NCBI RefSeq assembly: GCF_963678635.1
Contig: NC_087062.1
Location: 81,200,751 to 81,264,750, forward strand
Source: Symsagittifera roscoffensis
Lineage: Eukaryota > Xenacoelomorpha > Acoela > Convolutidae
Direction of reading: 5' to 3'
DNA: 64,000 bases
Every line of letters starts with the position of its first letter. Position 1 is the first letter of the stretch. Shown here one piece after another: positions 31,284 to 43,679 of this stretch. The position numbers were made by a program, and so were the translations under genes. The notes beneath the pieces are model-generated. The model searched no databases and was not told the origin of the DNA. It was given only the letters and a program-made list of their open reading frames with translations.

Positions 31284-31808
31284 TCATGAATTGTTGCGTA
31301 GATACCGTGTGTAGCTGTAAATTAGGTCGTTTTTGTTGTATTTGGCGTTGTCACACAAGAAAAGATAGCTGCGCACTTTTGCGTCTGCTCCATCCCATCT
31401 GAATGAATTACACAGAACTCCTTTTTCCGCGCTTTTTTCACATGGTTTTCCTTCAGCGCCGTGACACAAGAAAAGATAGCTGCGCACTTTTGCGTCAGCT
31501 TCATCCCATCTGAATGAATTACACGGAACTCCTTTTTCCCGCGCTTTTTTCACGTGGTTTTCCCAGCCCACTCTTTTTTCTTGATTGCGCACCTCGCGGT
31601 TTTTCCTTTGGGCTTCCGTTTCACCGGTTATCTCGACCGCGTATACTAGCTCTACTAATAGTGGTCTTGTTCGTAAGAAATTTTGAATTTCGATGCCGTC
31701 TTTCGCGAATACTGCCATTTCCAGTATTGCTGCCCATTTTGTACACTCTAATGGAGGTTCGGCCGATGCTCGTTCCCAAAATGGGTTTATGTTGAGTGGA
31801 TTCTTCAA
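31284..31808 (-). pseudogene. Gypsy gag, N-terminal half, with in-frame tandem duplication
   Basis: It begins near the 5' LTR with MKNPLNINPFWERASAEPP, then KWAAILEMAVFAKDGIE, similar in layout to the gag at 50.6-50.9 kb. A 111-bp segment is repeated twice in tandem at 31353-31463 and 31464-31574, giving two copies of CNSFRWD...DAKVRSYLFLC. Because 111 is 37 codons, the duplication keeps the frame. The frame closes at 31284 and gag continues in another frame. Confidence 0.65.
31353..31574 (-). repeat. 111-bp in-frame tandem duplication inside gag
   Basis: The two copies start with ACACAAGAAAAGATAGCTGC at 31353 and 31464 and differ at a few positions. Each encodes 37 residues. Confidence 0.8.
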
Positions 31809-31870
31809 AAATCATGCTGATTGCGCCATGTTCTACCGCTATGTCCTCTTGGTATGAACTGTTAATCCTT

Positions 31871-31890
31871 GAATCCGTATGGATAGACAA
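31871..31890 (-). promoter_or_regulatory. Putative primer-binding-site region of the Gypsy element
   Basis: In element sense this is the first sequence after the 5' LTR end: TTGTCTATCCATACGGATTC. Location is right for a tRNA primer-binding site. I cannot match it to a specific tRNA by eye. Confidence 0.35.
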
Positions 31891-32103
31891 TGTCGAGCTT
31901 GAGAGAGAAGAATTTAAAACAACTTGTTGATGTTAACGTTTATTTACGTTAAGAACCATAGTTCTCTTTAGACGCCGTTCTCGTCCTTGTTATCAAGGTA
32001 AATCGACCAGTACTTATTAATGTTATTTAATATCAAAACATAAATGATACATAAATTTATAGGGAGTTGTATATGGAATTTTATCTTTCCATGCCGGATG
32101 ACA
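31891..32103 (-). repeat. 5' LTR (213 bp) of the Ty3/Gypsy element
   Basis: Its ends (TGTC/GACA) and length equal those of the 25506-25718 LTR, with scattered substitutions between the two, so the insertion is not recent. The flanking bases are gataa on the 3' LTR side and acatc on this side. They do not form a target-site duplication, consistent with later rearrangement. Confidence 0.85.
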
Positions 32104-32750
32104 ACATCCCTGAGGTCATCTGGAGAAACAGAGGCAGTTTGTCAGATTTACTGACAAAAGGTAGAGGAAACGTAAGCTAGTTAAGAAACAGAGAAAGGCA
32201 AGGCAAAAGCGTCTGGCGAGGGAAGCTAATCGGTTACTTATGGACGTAGTTGTCCGTAGTTCTGAAAATTTTTCAAGCCATGGCTCAAATTGCTGCGCCA
32301 GTTCTACCTTGAGATGATTACGCATACTTCCAGAGAGAACTGATAATTGGCGACCTCGGTTAGAAAAGGTCAAAAACTTAGGAAAAACGTGAGAATATTA
32401 TTTTGCAATTTTTTTCTCAATAAATGCTAAAATAATGATATAAGTCATCATTTTCTCAAGTTCCGTGTTCCAAAAATTGATGTTTTCTCTGAGCAAGCGG
32501 CGCAAAGTTTTCAGAAAAGACTGTTCAAAGATGAGATCAGAAAGACGAAAGCTAATTTGGTGAAAATACAGAAAAATTTTATTGAAAGTAGATATCGTTC
32601 TTTCAAAAAAATTGATGAAAATTGGCTGCCATAGGTAGTTTTCAATATACGCCGAAAAAACAATCACTGTAAATAACAAAATCAAAACAAACGCTAGAGT
32701 GCAAATTTTGTCAAATTTCTAGGGAAAACCTCTTCGAAAGACTGACTTAT
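32104..32750. other. Unassigned DNA between Gypsy and the next PLE
   Basis: Two minus-strand frames (32116-32373 and 32398-32685) have no recognisable domain. Gene or repeat boundaries are not visible. Confidence 0.35.
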
Positions 32751-35200
32751 CGATAAAAATGTTGGATGATAATAATTTGCCAGTTTTAGTGGAAGAGTTT
32801 CTTTTGTGTGGTCCAAAAGATCCGATAAAGTATAATTTTATTAAAATTCATTTCCAAGCGATATTGTTAAATTAGTTTGAAATCGCGTGAAAATGGAACA
32901 GAGGGGAAAAATTATGTGATTAAAAGCTTCGGCAAATTGATACATCAGAGAAACGTCAGAGAAACACCAATTGTTCGTGCACTTTCAAGAGTGGTGAAAT
33001 AATTGAAAGATAGTGATCTTTTTGATGTACCTTATGATAAGGGCAATGATTTTTGTGTTATGAAAAGACAAAATTATGACAGAAAACTGAAAAAATTTTT
33101 GAATTGCTAACTATTTACAGAAATTGAAAGTGGCACTGATAGTTTGAGTTGAAGGCAAAAGAAGATATAAATAAAACACTACTCGAATTAAAAAAAACCA
33201 AGAAAAAAAACTCATAAGTAAAAAAATTTATTCAAAAGACACAACTACCGGAGCTCAGCCCGCTAGGTTGTATGGTTTAGCTAAGAATGAAACACCACTC
33301 TATCCAGTTCAATCAATTTCTGGCAGTAGTTATCATAAGCTGAACAAATTTTTGACCCCACTTTTTGAAAAGGTTGCAGCGGCAAACATTGAATTGTATG
33401 CGTTATACGCTCTAGCAAAACTCAAAAAAATAATACCCGACGAAAGTGAACAAATTTTTCCACTAGAATTTAAGAGTTTGTACACAAACGTTACCGCATC
33501 GGAAGCAGTTGAGATTACAATTGAAACAACTGATTACGCACCAGATATTGATCGTTCAACTGTTAAATTGCTGGTAAAATTAGCCGTGACAAAGGTTTGT
33601 TTGAAAAGCAATAGAAAATAGTATTGTGCGAATGATGGATTAACCATGGGTGCATCCCTGGCACTATTTTGGCAAATATTTGCATGCAATAGTTCGAGGG
33701 AGTAATTAAAGATGAAAACGATGGCATAAAGCAAATAACCGAAAAAAAAACTTTTTCAAAATTGACCAAATTGCGGCAAAAAAGTTGTTTGGAATTGAAA
33801 AAGTCTTGATTGTGAAAAATCCGAAAATTAGTTTTATCCTAACTGTCAAAACATCAGTGGCGACGATAACCAAAAAATGGGTAATATATCAAGATACTGT
33901 GAAGTCTAAACTAATTTACCAGGCATTTCAGCTTGTAGTAATGAAAGAAAACTGTTCAAAACGACATAATTTGGGCAGAAAAAGGGGACCTGAAGAATTT
34001 ACCAAATAGGGTGAACTCGTTGCATAAGAACTTACAATTTACTACAGAAAAAGCTAACGATAAAAGGGAATTTATTTTTTTTGGACTTGAATTTTGTAGT
34101 AATAAATTAAGAAAGGGAGATCACATGCAAATGGTATCGAAAATCAACTGATACTGAAACTATTTTGAACTATTTTAGCTGCGCATCCCTCCAGCACAAG
34201 AAGCACATTGTGAAAGGAACAATACATTGGTTGTTTCGATGGACCGGTAACTGGAACAGTTTCGATGAAGCGTTAAACACCAACCAGGAAATTTGGAAGA
34301 AAACTCAGTACCCAGAATCCTGGACATCAAAAATTGTAAAAAGTACATTGGAAAAAGTCATAATCGAAACATCAAAAATTTCAAAGAAAGCAAAAACCGA
34401 AATCAGTCGCAAGAAAATTGACTAACCGATGTTCTTTTGTACAATATTGAGGAAACTTAAGTTTAAAATTAGAAGAAAAACCTCTAAGGTCCAGCCCAGT
34501 ACTGGTCATTTCACAACGCGTGAAAAGAAAAGTTGCCTGCGGTTGCTTAAGTCAATTTTTGATTGCAACCTGAAGCCTCATGTTGTTTATGAAAAAAAAT
34601 ATAGTGGATGTAGTTCCACCTATGTCGGGCAATCGTGCCAACATCTAACCACATGAATAACAGAGCATCAAAAGAATGATTCGACAGAAGAACATTGTGT
34701 CTCAGAATGCTGTGGATAATCTGAAGCATTTGAATGGCAATTAATTGAGAAAAGCAATCGCGTTGAGAAATTGTTAACATTGGAGGCCCTCCATAAAAAA
34801 AGCGCAAGCTGCAACTGAACACATGCGACAAGTACAGAAGCCAAGAGCTCACACTAAAACAAAGTCTAACAATAGGCACGTCAGCTTGGTTCGATTTTTT
34901 TTCTTCAAAATAAAACATACAAAATGAGTTAAATTAATTAATTTAACCCTAGAAACTATTTCAAAACGGTGAGAAAATCAGAAAACATGACAAATATGCG
35001 TTGGAGAGCGATTTAGCTCCAAAAATAATTTTTACAAAAAATCCTTTCAACAATTTTGTAAAATTTTCAGATACTCATAAATTTTATTACTAATCATTTT
35101 GACTGTAAACATTTTTAAACTAAAATTACTTTGACTTTTAGTTGTATGTACTTAATGATGCTAGTTATAGCAAAAGCGTTCGTATTTCAATTAAAAACTT
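32750..35200 (+). pseudogene. Penelope-like element, decayed: RT pieces, linker, GIY-YIG and 3' tail
   Basis: Plus-strand pieces in order: VPYDKGNDFCVMKRQNYDRKL (about 33030-33100, an RT N-terminal signature); 33268-33621 with MYGLAKNETPLYPVQSIS and FPLEFKSLYTNVT, where the usual motif A Asp is Glu; MGASLALFWQIFA (about 33643-33680). Then a linker with YPESWTSKIVKSTLEK (34165-34425), the GIY-YIG domain (34429-34680, KYSGCSSTYVGQSCQHLTT) and the usual C-terminal tail (LLTLEAL at about 34770, then ELTLKQ). The YxDD box is not seen. Stops and frameshifts are frequent. The tail at 35150-35172 has a degenerate hammerhead-like core and hairpin. Confidence 0.75.
35151..35172 (+). ncRNA. Degenerate hammerhead-like core in PLE tail
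   Basis: CTTAATGA replaces CCTGACGA of the 12.7-kb copy. It is followed by a perfect 5-bp stem with a GTTA loop (TGCTA, GTTA, TAGCA at 35159-35172) and then AAAGCG. The stem is kept although its sequence differs from the 12.7-kb copy, while the core is mutated. Confidence 0.35.
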
Positions 35201-38200
35201 ATTGACTTTTAAGTTTTTTAAAGAAGAATAGGCCTATAACCATTAGTTCAAGGGTCAGGGCCACTATCTCCAGTGGTTTTGTTCCTCAATCGAATGGAGC
35301 CAATTCGGGGTTCGCTTATGGCAAGGATATTAAAAATCGTTACAGCTTAAAGGCTACTACCAAAACTAACACCCACCCACTCTAAATGGAAATTAGTATA
35401 CTCACATTTCTAGATATCTAAGAACCTAAAACGCGCCAACGACGTTAAAAATAGGGCTAGAGCCATAATTAAAAACAATTAGTTTTTATTGGGCAGTATA
35501 AAATTAAAACATTTCAGATGGTTAACCTAAAACTCGACACACTTCATAATTTTCGACAATGTATAAAATGAAATTTAGTAATTAAAGTCAGGTACTTACC
35601 AGAAGACAATTATACTAGAAATAATCCCAGACACTATCAAGTAAGATAACCACTATAACTCTGGAAGTTTGAATGAGGTAAATATTTTTAGCTCAAGAAG
35701 TTTTCAATAAAATTTGGACCATTAGGTCACTTGAGAGGGCGAAATTTCCAATCATGGTTCCTCTTACTCCAGGCGTAGCACTTGAGGATCCACTCTTGAT
35801 GCTCTCTTTCAGGAACAAGACAGCTCTACTCACGTGAATTGTTTTTGCACAAATTGCAAATAGCTTTTTGATTCATGACTGCTTTTCGTCAACTTTCCCG
35901 CAACTGCAATTTCGGCAGCTCTGAGTTTCTTACATTCTATTTCAGTTATCGCAAGAAACTTGAGCATGACGGGGCCAATTCGCAATCATGAAATTTTCCA
36001 GTTGCAATAAAAATTATTAAAACTTCTTTGATATGATCCACTAGCTTATCTGTCAAAATGTTCCACTTGGAAATGACCTAGAGTTAGATAATTGTGTAGC
36101 TAAATCCATTTCTATTTCTCAAGACCTGAGTACCTAAGGACTCGCGTGTTCCCCTGGCAGAAAGTCTTTAGGATAGAGTGAGTGATATTATCTACAAGGT
36201 AGACTTCTTTTTGTATTAGCTGATTTTCTGACCTCTTTTCTGTTTTTTCTAGAATATCCCGAAAGAGATGGTCGAAAGCAATTGACATCATTGAGCTCTA
36301 TAACAAACAAAAAATAAGAGCGAAGTATGTTTCACTGCTGATACCCCTTTCTCAAGGGTCAAGTCTGTCCAGAAAAACCTCGAGCAGAGAAAAAAGATAA
36401 TGAAACATAGCAGGCTCGATGAGGTAAAAATTAAAAAGTGGCCGCTTCAGATGACAAGATAGCACATTTTTGACTCCTGGTTAGGAAAAAATTGGTAACT
36501 AAGCACCAAAAAGAGCTGAAATAAATGCCCCTAGTCCGGAAAAATTCATTAGTTTTGTTGTAACCGAGTTCGAGGTGTACAAAGCAAAAATGTTTTTTTT
36601 TTCCAATTAGGCTGGAAGCCTTTCCGAACAAGATTGTTCCACAAAACTTCAATGACTTTTTTTGTAAACAAACGGCAATGCGGGGCTCAATTTCTAGAAA
36701 TCGCTCACTAATATCCTAAAAAATCTTGTAGGAGAAAGTTAAAAACGCAAATCGTTAAGATTTTCCTTTTTTGGGCAAAAATTATTGGCCTGAACACAAA
36801 AACAGAGGCTTGGGACCAATTGCTATTGCAAAACTCTCAGACGCATCAAATCTAAACGTGCGAGAAGCCAGGTTTCCGCAGATGGACAAAATTTTATCAC
36901 AGTTTCCAGGTAGGATGTGGTACAAAACGATGAGCTGAAATTACTGCACCATCCTTCTGAAATTTGTTAAAGCGTGATGACAACCCAAAGTGCTCAATTT
37001 TACTTAAAATAGATTTTTGTACAGCATTTGATTTCCTAAATGGAGAAAATATGCTGAGTCAGGTTTTTTCGAAAATCTCGTTGTTTTCAAAATATACTCA
37101 TTGCGCATAGAAGTTATCTTTAGAATGCTTTGAGATTTTGAAATCAGACTGAATTCGAAAAAAAATTTTGTTAACCCTTAAAACAGGAAAAAGTGATCTA
37201 TGGTTTCTAGGACCGACTCTTTGTTTTAGGAGACTTTTCGAGTAAAATAACTAAAATAAAATTGAAAGATACCCAACTTATGCAAGCAGTTCTCCTGTTG
37301 GCCACAGGTTGCCTTGGTGTCCTTTCCGCTTGCCTACTAGCTCTTCTTCGCTCTTTTTTATTAGGAGCAAAGAAACTTTTTTAAAAAAAATTGGTTTGGA
37401 GCGCAGGATGGAATGTTAAATGATGCATAGAAAGTTTGGTTTGATGCAGAAAAATGTGAGTTAGCTGCAAAAAACAGAATCCAAAAAAATGCACAAAGCT
37501 CATTTTTGATAACGAAATTTCATCAAACAATGATTTGAAAATAGAAACTACTGATGAAAAAACTTTCATTGCATATCAAGATTATTTCGGATTGCGTTGA
37601 TTGGTTGTCATACAAGGAAATAAATCAGAATTGCAGCTGGACTCCGGCTAGGTTCAAAAGTTTCTGAAAGCTATGGATCTTTTTCGGAAAAATGTAGCCG
37701 AAGATAGATGGCATGTCCTATCTTGACTGAAAAATGCAGGGAGACTCTTCAAGCATTCAAATTGGGTTGCCCTTAGACAGCAAAGTTGCAGCTCCGCTCA
37801 TATCTTTTCTATTTTAGAGCAGCGACATCTCGAGAGGACAAACAAGTTGACTCCCTATCCACTGGTAAAAAAAATCCTGGTTTGGTTTGTAACCCCGTAA
37901 AGACGGCGGGCGAGGCCGAACATAGCAAAAATTGACAAATATAGAGGTTTAATAAATGATGAATAAATTTTTCAACTGATAGCTATTGAAATTCACACTG
38001 TTGCTACCCTAGCACCGAAACTGTTCTAATTGAGCTCTTTAAGAACTTGAACATGTGTACCGAGGAACCCAGGGCACATAGTTTTCTTAAGCAAAGAATT
38101 TCCTTCGCATTACATGTTGCGAACATTGCCTGTGTACTCGGCTTTCGTAATGATAAAACTACTTTCGAAGAAGGTTTTTCTGTATAAAGCCAAGGTAACA

Positions 38201-38640
38201 AAAGCGCCACTTCGTATAAGTATCTGATAGACCCATAGCCTCATATCAGCTAATTTTTTGTAATTTCTTTCATACCGGTTCTGTGCAGGTGTTATTTTTC
38301 TCACGCTGGTTGGCTTGATTCCCAACCATCAGACTCTCTTTTTTTCTATCCATATAAAAAACGAAATCTATACAGCGTTAGTACGGCCCTATCAACCTGT
38401 GAACAGATAGCGGTATGACAGATGAGACCGTTTCAATTGATATTTTTTGAGAATCATACCCAGAAGCAATCTTATTTTGTGAGTGCTGAACTAAGGGCTG
38501 CATAGCGGTTCGAGTTGTATATAAATATACAAACATGCTAATGCTATTTCACTGTGCAAGCCAATGTTTTGATCCGGTTAATTTGATACTGTCAATAAAA
38601 GGACCAACGCTCTTGAAAGTGATGCTTAAATATGCCAAGT
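35200..38640. other. Unassigned non-coding DNA
   Basis: I see no coding frame with recognisable domains, no clear LTR or TIR pair, and no RNA gene in this stretch. Confidence 0.4.
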
Positions 38641-38654
38641 TCTACTTTCATCAG

Positions 38655-39745
38655 AAAAATAGTTGGATGGATGGATCGTTAGTTCATAGTAAGGATGACT
38701 GGATGGATTTATGAATGGATAGATGGTTAGAAGTATAGATTCTTGGGTGGCAGTTTATATGGTTAGTTAGACATCTGATTAGTTAGATGTAGGGACTATT
38801 GGCGTAAGTGACACCTGGTTCGAAGGATGACTGGATCTAGGGATGGTTTGATGGATGAATGGTTGGATAATGGATGAATTATTGAGATGATAGATGGCCG
38901 GATGTCTTAAAAGATAACTGGCTAGAAAACTAGGTTGATGGAAGGCCGAATGAGCGAAGGCATAGGCCGCTAAATGGCTTGCTCGCTGCAGAGATGGCTA
39001 CTTGGAAGGATCGCGATATTGATGATGAAACTGCTTGGTTGGCTAGTGGAAATATGGATAGCTGAAAGGCTGAAGGGCTACATCGATAAAAAATCGGCTG
39101 TTAGATGGTATGCAGGTTCGCTATTTTGACAATTTAATTGCTCGAGAGCTGGTTGGATGAATGTATAGCTTGTTAAAAGGCTGGTTGCTTGGAATGGAAA
39201 ACTGATTGAAAGGATAATTGGTTGGAAAGAGATCGCTGGTTGGCTGGTATGTTGGTTGAACGAATGTCTAGATGTATGGATTGCTTGGTTGATGAATTAA
39301 TTGATAGCTGGCTGGATAGATATGGATTGATAGCAGGACTGAGAGTTAGATTGATTGATGCCAGGCTAGATGGAAGAGCCGATTGATTTGTTTAGTGATT
39401 AGTTGAAAAAACGGCTGGTTGGATGGTTTGATAGATGAATAGATAAATGAATGGCCTGATAAATGAATGGCCTGATGAATGACTAGATAAATGAATGGTG
39501 ATGATTTGTTGGATAACTGGATGGCAAGATAGATGGGCCAAATTATGATAAATTGGCTCAAAGGCAGGATGGACGGATAGATTAATGGATTGGTTGATGA
39601 CAAATAAAATGTATGATTGGATAAGTGGATAGCTGGTTGTATCAGTATATGAATGGCTAGATCTTTGAATAGCTTGATGAAAATGGTTGCGTGGAGTGAA
39701 AGATTCGTTTCTTAATAGATCGTTGGCTGGACTGAGGGAAAGCTA
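38655..39745. repeat. Degenerate GGAT-type (TGGA/TGAA) low-complexity tract, about 1.1 kb
   Basis: The tract is a long succession of short words such as ggatggatgg, gatggatgaatgg and gataaatgaatgg, with many TGGTTGG and TGGATA variants. It is strongly purine plus T biased with almost no long exact repeats. It is probably an aged GGAT/GAAT microsatellite. The minus-strand ORF across it (39346-39603) is just this low-complexity sequence. Confidence 0.75.
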
Positions 39746-40110
39746 GTTTGAATGAAAAAAGTCAAATTTCAAGACAAAAAAAACCTTGCCACCGAAAGTA
39801 CTTTAAAAAAATTTTCTTTAAATCAAATTATTGAAAGTTTTCAAAAAGCATGGGGTGATATGTCTCACACGCCTAAAAACATAGCATTGATGTACAGATT
39901 GATCACATATCAAAAATCTGACGCACGTTTCTCAATGCATCAATCAGAATTAATCCGTTTTATATGTTTCTATTAACAATCAAAACGTGTTAGAAATTTC
40001 CAGCACGCGTTGTTTTGAATTTTTCTTCATTTTTGTTATTAAGGTCTAGATATGGTTTTTTTTGTGAATTTATTGATAAAAGTAGATTTTATAAAAAGAT
40101 GTTTTTCATT
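39746..40110. other. Unassigned DNA
   Basis: A 74-codon frame (39752-39976) starting in AAA-rich sequence has no recognisable domain. Nothing else is supported. Confidence 0.35.
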
Positions 40111-40395
40111 ATTGAATTATGGGTTCGCTATCAGCTCTTTGCTTCTAAACTCGTCAAGCGTGTTGATTCCTGGATTCTTCTTGATATGCAGCCCTTCTGA
40201 GGTTAACAACCTTTTATTTTAAAAAAAGTTCAGCGATCCTCCAACTCAACTCCGAGCTCATAAAAATGCCAATTCACCGTGTTAGATAATGCTTGATTGA
40301 AGTAGCCGAATTTCAGTTCTCCTCAACCCTAGTGATGAGATGTTTAACTGTTTTGCCGACGTAGGCTTCTAATCGACTCTATTCTAACTTTACTC
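40110..40395 (-). pseudogene. PLE GIY-YIG fragment (minus strand)
   Basis: Near 40390-40330 the minus strand reads AYVGKTVKHLITRVEEN, matching the STYVGQTVRHLTTRIEEH core of the 12-kb PLE. Near 40200-40112 it reads LTSEGLHIKKNPGINTLDEF, then RSKEL, matching the PLE C-terminal tail. The two are separated by a frameshifted stretch. Confidence 0.7.
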
Positions 40396-40783
40396 CATTT
40401 TGGATTTCGTCTCGCTCGAAAAACTGGAAAACTGGAAATTAGTAATGTCACACAAATCCTGCGTCGTAAGTATAATAATCAGATTTGTAATAGCTTGACT
40501 GTGGTCACTTCGATTCTGGATAGTCAGAATGGCTGGTACGTCTTTACTGCTGGTTTTGTACCGTTGTTCATCATCATTGTCAACGGGGTTTATCTCTCCA
40601 ATTAACTATTTGCGGGCTCGATTCGCAACCCGAGTCTAAAAATTCTCTGAACGTTGACTGTGCAAGGTTAAAAGGCACTGCTACTTTTCCGTTGCTCTTA
40701 TGATATTTCTAGCCACTTCTATATCCATGTTAGAAAGTTTTTGTGTCACTGTTTACTGTAACTTTTGCCACGATGAGCTTAAC

Positions 40784-40893
40784 CGTTATCTACGAAAAAC
40801 AAAATGCCATTAGAAGATTTGAAGCGCTCTGGGTTTTCAACCCGCTCGATGAACTTAGAGTCAGGGCGCTGACACTGAAACTACAGCTCTAAA
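40784..40893 (+). pseudogene. PLE C-terminal tail fragment (plus strand)
   Basis: The plus strand reads RRFEALWVFNPLDELRVRAL followed by TLKLQL and a TAA, the family's C-terminal signature (EALHIW, NTR, ELTLKL) in degenerate form. Only this piece is recognisable. Confidence 0.55.
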
Positions 40894-40899
40894 GTGTGA

Positions 40900-42425
40900 A
40901 ATTTGGCTATTTTAATGAACTTTTTTTCAAAATGACGTCTCACCATCACCTTCGAGTGCGCTCCAAAAAATGAAATAAAACCAGTTTATTGGTGGGGGCT
41001 ATATGTTTTGTTGCAATTGGCCAGGTTGGTGTGTGAGTTTTAGAAGTCTAAGTTTTGTGCAAAATGTCATTAGGACAGCAAATTGAAAACCAAACATTTT
41101 TGATTGGAAATAAAACGTGAACATTATTGAGACCACGCTAATGATACCACGACATTGCTCAACCGTAATTGAATTTTTTGGCTACTATATTAGTCAATTT
41201 TGCTTATTTAGTCATTTGAAACGATTGGGAAGGCAGTCAAACCCTCAAAATTCATTCACGATGCCGTTGCACGCAGCTTCTTCAGAAAGGTTTGACTGCA
41301 GACTGCATTTTAAATTACTTAAGTTTTCAGCTCATTGGTTGTTACCGTAAATAAAACAAACCCTCTTTGTTGATAACTTTGGAATATAAGAAGCTTGGTT
41401 CGGAGAAAAATTTGATCATTAAACCATTAAACCAAAACTTGTGGTGATGATGTATTGGCGTACAGCCCTGTTTTTTATTAGTGACGTGTGATCTGGGGAT
41501 ACTGCGATTAACCAATAAGCGTGCAATCTTAGCTTTTATTTGAAACATCTCATACCGATCGGCCGCTAATCTTCAAGCCGTTGGTCAGGGACAGTAAAAC
41601 AAGGAAGCTAAAATAAAAATTAACAAAAAAATCATTTCAACAATTCTTTTTAAAAACTATAGGAGATTCTGAAATAGCACTAAAAACTCTGAAAGAAAAC
41701 GTTATTTTAATAAAACTGAAATTGAAGCGCTCAAAATAAGGATAAAAAGCAAATATAAGCTTCATCGCTTGCTTTACTCACTCGAAGTTTGATGAAAAAT
41801 CAAAAATTCGAACCAGTCTTTCTCAACACCGGGTAAATTTTTTGGGAAAATTTTAAGCTCGTTCGAATCAAAAAAGTATATCACTCAACCCAGTCCGATA
41901 ATAAGTTGTGACACCTGATTTGCGCGGAAATCAAAACAAGATGAAACACACGCAATTGCAAAGTTCCTTCCCGTTTTCAATGTCGCAGCAACAATAAACA
42001 ATGAGTTTGAACATAGTAGAGATATGTGATATCCAAACAAGATGGGTCGATCTTTTACAAGCTCCTCGATCCTCTCATTTTGAAAACAAAAATTAAGGAA
42101 GATGTGAAAAAATCATGACCTTATCGAAGAGCTATAAGTCTAAGCAAAGTTTAACGGTAAACTGTTCCTGATCTGGGATATCCGTTGAAAAAACCGCTTC
42201 TTAACAACTGAAGAAAGTACCGCAAAGGGTTTTCAGCCTTCCCAGTCCAGAATTTTAAAAAAATTTTAAATCTGGGAAGCTCGTATTTTTGCAAAGCTCC
42301 TGGTCTCCAATTTCGTAGCGTTTCCAGTAGTTTTATTGTCGTGTTTCTGTCCGTTTCGTTTCTGTACGAGAGAGTTTAAGAATTTCCCGCAGTTTTAAAT
42401 ATCCCAAAAGTAAATTTTATAGTGT
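40900..42425. other. Unassigned non-coding DNA
   Basis: No recognisable ORF or repeat. Small frames at 41117-41350 and 41342-41548 lack any domain. Confidence 0.4.
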
Positions 42426-42432
42426 TTATCTC

Positions 42433-42995
42433 TTAAAAAGAGTTCGAAAAAACCGTCAGTTCTTCCCACCTTATTTTTTTGATCTGCTGCCAATTAACTT
42501 TCTGAATTTCTTTCTGACAAATCATACATTTTCTATGCCAATCATTCAGGTCGAATGGTTCAATCGGATTTGAACGAAGTACAGACTTGATAGAAAAAGA
42601 TTTTAACAGTTTGAAAAATTTGAAAATTAAAAGTTTGGTCAAATCAACCCATCTTAATTTTGAAAATTCAAAATTCACACTGTTATTTAAAAAAAATTTC
42701 GGAACCCCACTTTGGTTTTTCAAAAATTTGTAAAACAATTTGATAAAACTCTTTGTTTCTATCATTAACTGTCGGTGTGTCTCATTTTTTTGTTTGTAGA
42801 ACATGTTAAAATGGGTTGATTACAAATTTTCGTTTTGATTTCAGGTAAAACTTCGAAATTTGAAACACAAGTTAAGGGTCAGCTCCCTGCTCTTGATTTT
42901 ATCACGCGTAATTCCCATCGGATTCTTTTTCCAGATGTGAAGTGCTTCTGATATCAGTTGCTTAATTTTAGTGCTAACCTGGTCTACAAGCTCCT
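42433..42995 (-). pseudogene. PLE C-terminal fragment (minus strand) plus unknown 123-codon frame
   Basis: From about 42992 the minus strand reads KIKQLISEALHIWKKNPMG, then ITRDKIKSRELTL, the PLE C-terminal tail. A separate downstream frame (42433-42804) contains CMICQKEIQKVNW. I cannot identify that one, and its relation to the PLE tail is unclear. Confidence 0.6.
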
Positions 42996-43481
42996 ATCAT
43001 TTCAATTCTGCGCTCTTACCCTCTCTTCCATATTGCCTTTGGTTAAGTATTTATTTCTGTCGCTGTGTGGTTTGCGATGAATTTTACTTAATTTGGGAAG
43101 ATGGCAGCTATAATAGAAAAAACACAGAGTTGAAATGAGACAGACGCACTGGTAATGTTAGGCAAGTTGTTACTTGTGAAAAAAAAACAGACAACGATCA
43201 AACAGTCACTTGAAAATTTTTTTTTTTCAGTTTGATTGAAACAAAGTTTTTTTTTCAGTCCAGTTGAGCACAGACGTAGACCTTCTTTTATTTAAGGCAG
43301 CTTTTCGAGATCAAGATTGCTTGAAACCTCCAATATTTTTCAATGCAGAGTACCTTGTTTAACTGTGCTTTGTTTTGACCTGTCATTTATTGTTTCCTGG
43401 TAACATTGGTTCAATTTCCACTCAAAATTGATTTAGAAGGGGAAAGTTTGCTTGGTAATTAAGGAAATAGTCTTTCATTTT

Positions 43482-43600
43482 TTGGGGTGGGGGCGGGGGG
43501 TGGGGGAGAGAGTTAGTTTACTTGGATCATGTGTGTCTGTGTGTTAGAGATAGGGAGGGTAAGGGGTTCTTTGTTCATTATCTAGGGGGAGGGGTTCTTA
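43482..43600. repeat. G-rich tract in the 3' UTR region of the nAChR gene
   Basis: Many runs of four to six G occur on the plus strand (ggggtgggggcgggggg and ggggagg). The mRNA of the minus-strand gene is therefore C-rich here. It lies 80-200 bases past the stop codon. Confidence 0.6.
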
Positions 43601-43679
43601 TCTTACGTGAAAACAATTTATTTTAAGTTAAGTTGTGATAACAAAAACTACACTAAAGTAATTCAGTGGTACGAAATCA

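Noticed and set aside
39346-39603. 85-codon minus ORF in the GGAT tract
   Set aside because: A direct product of the low-complexity repeat.
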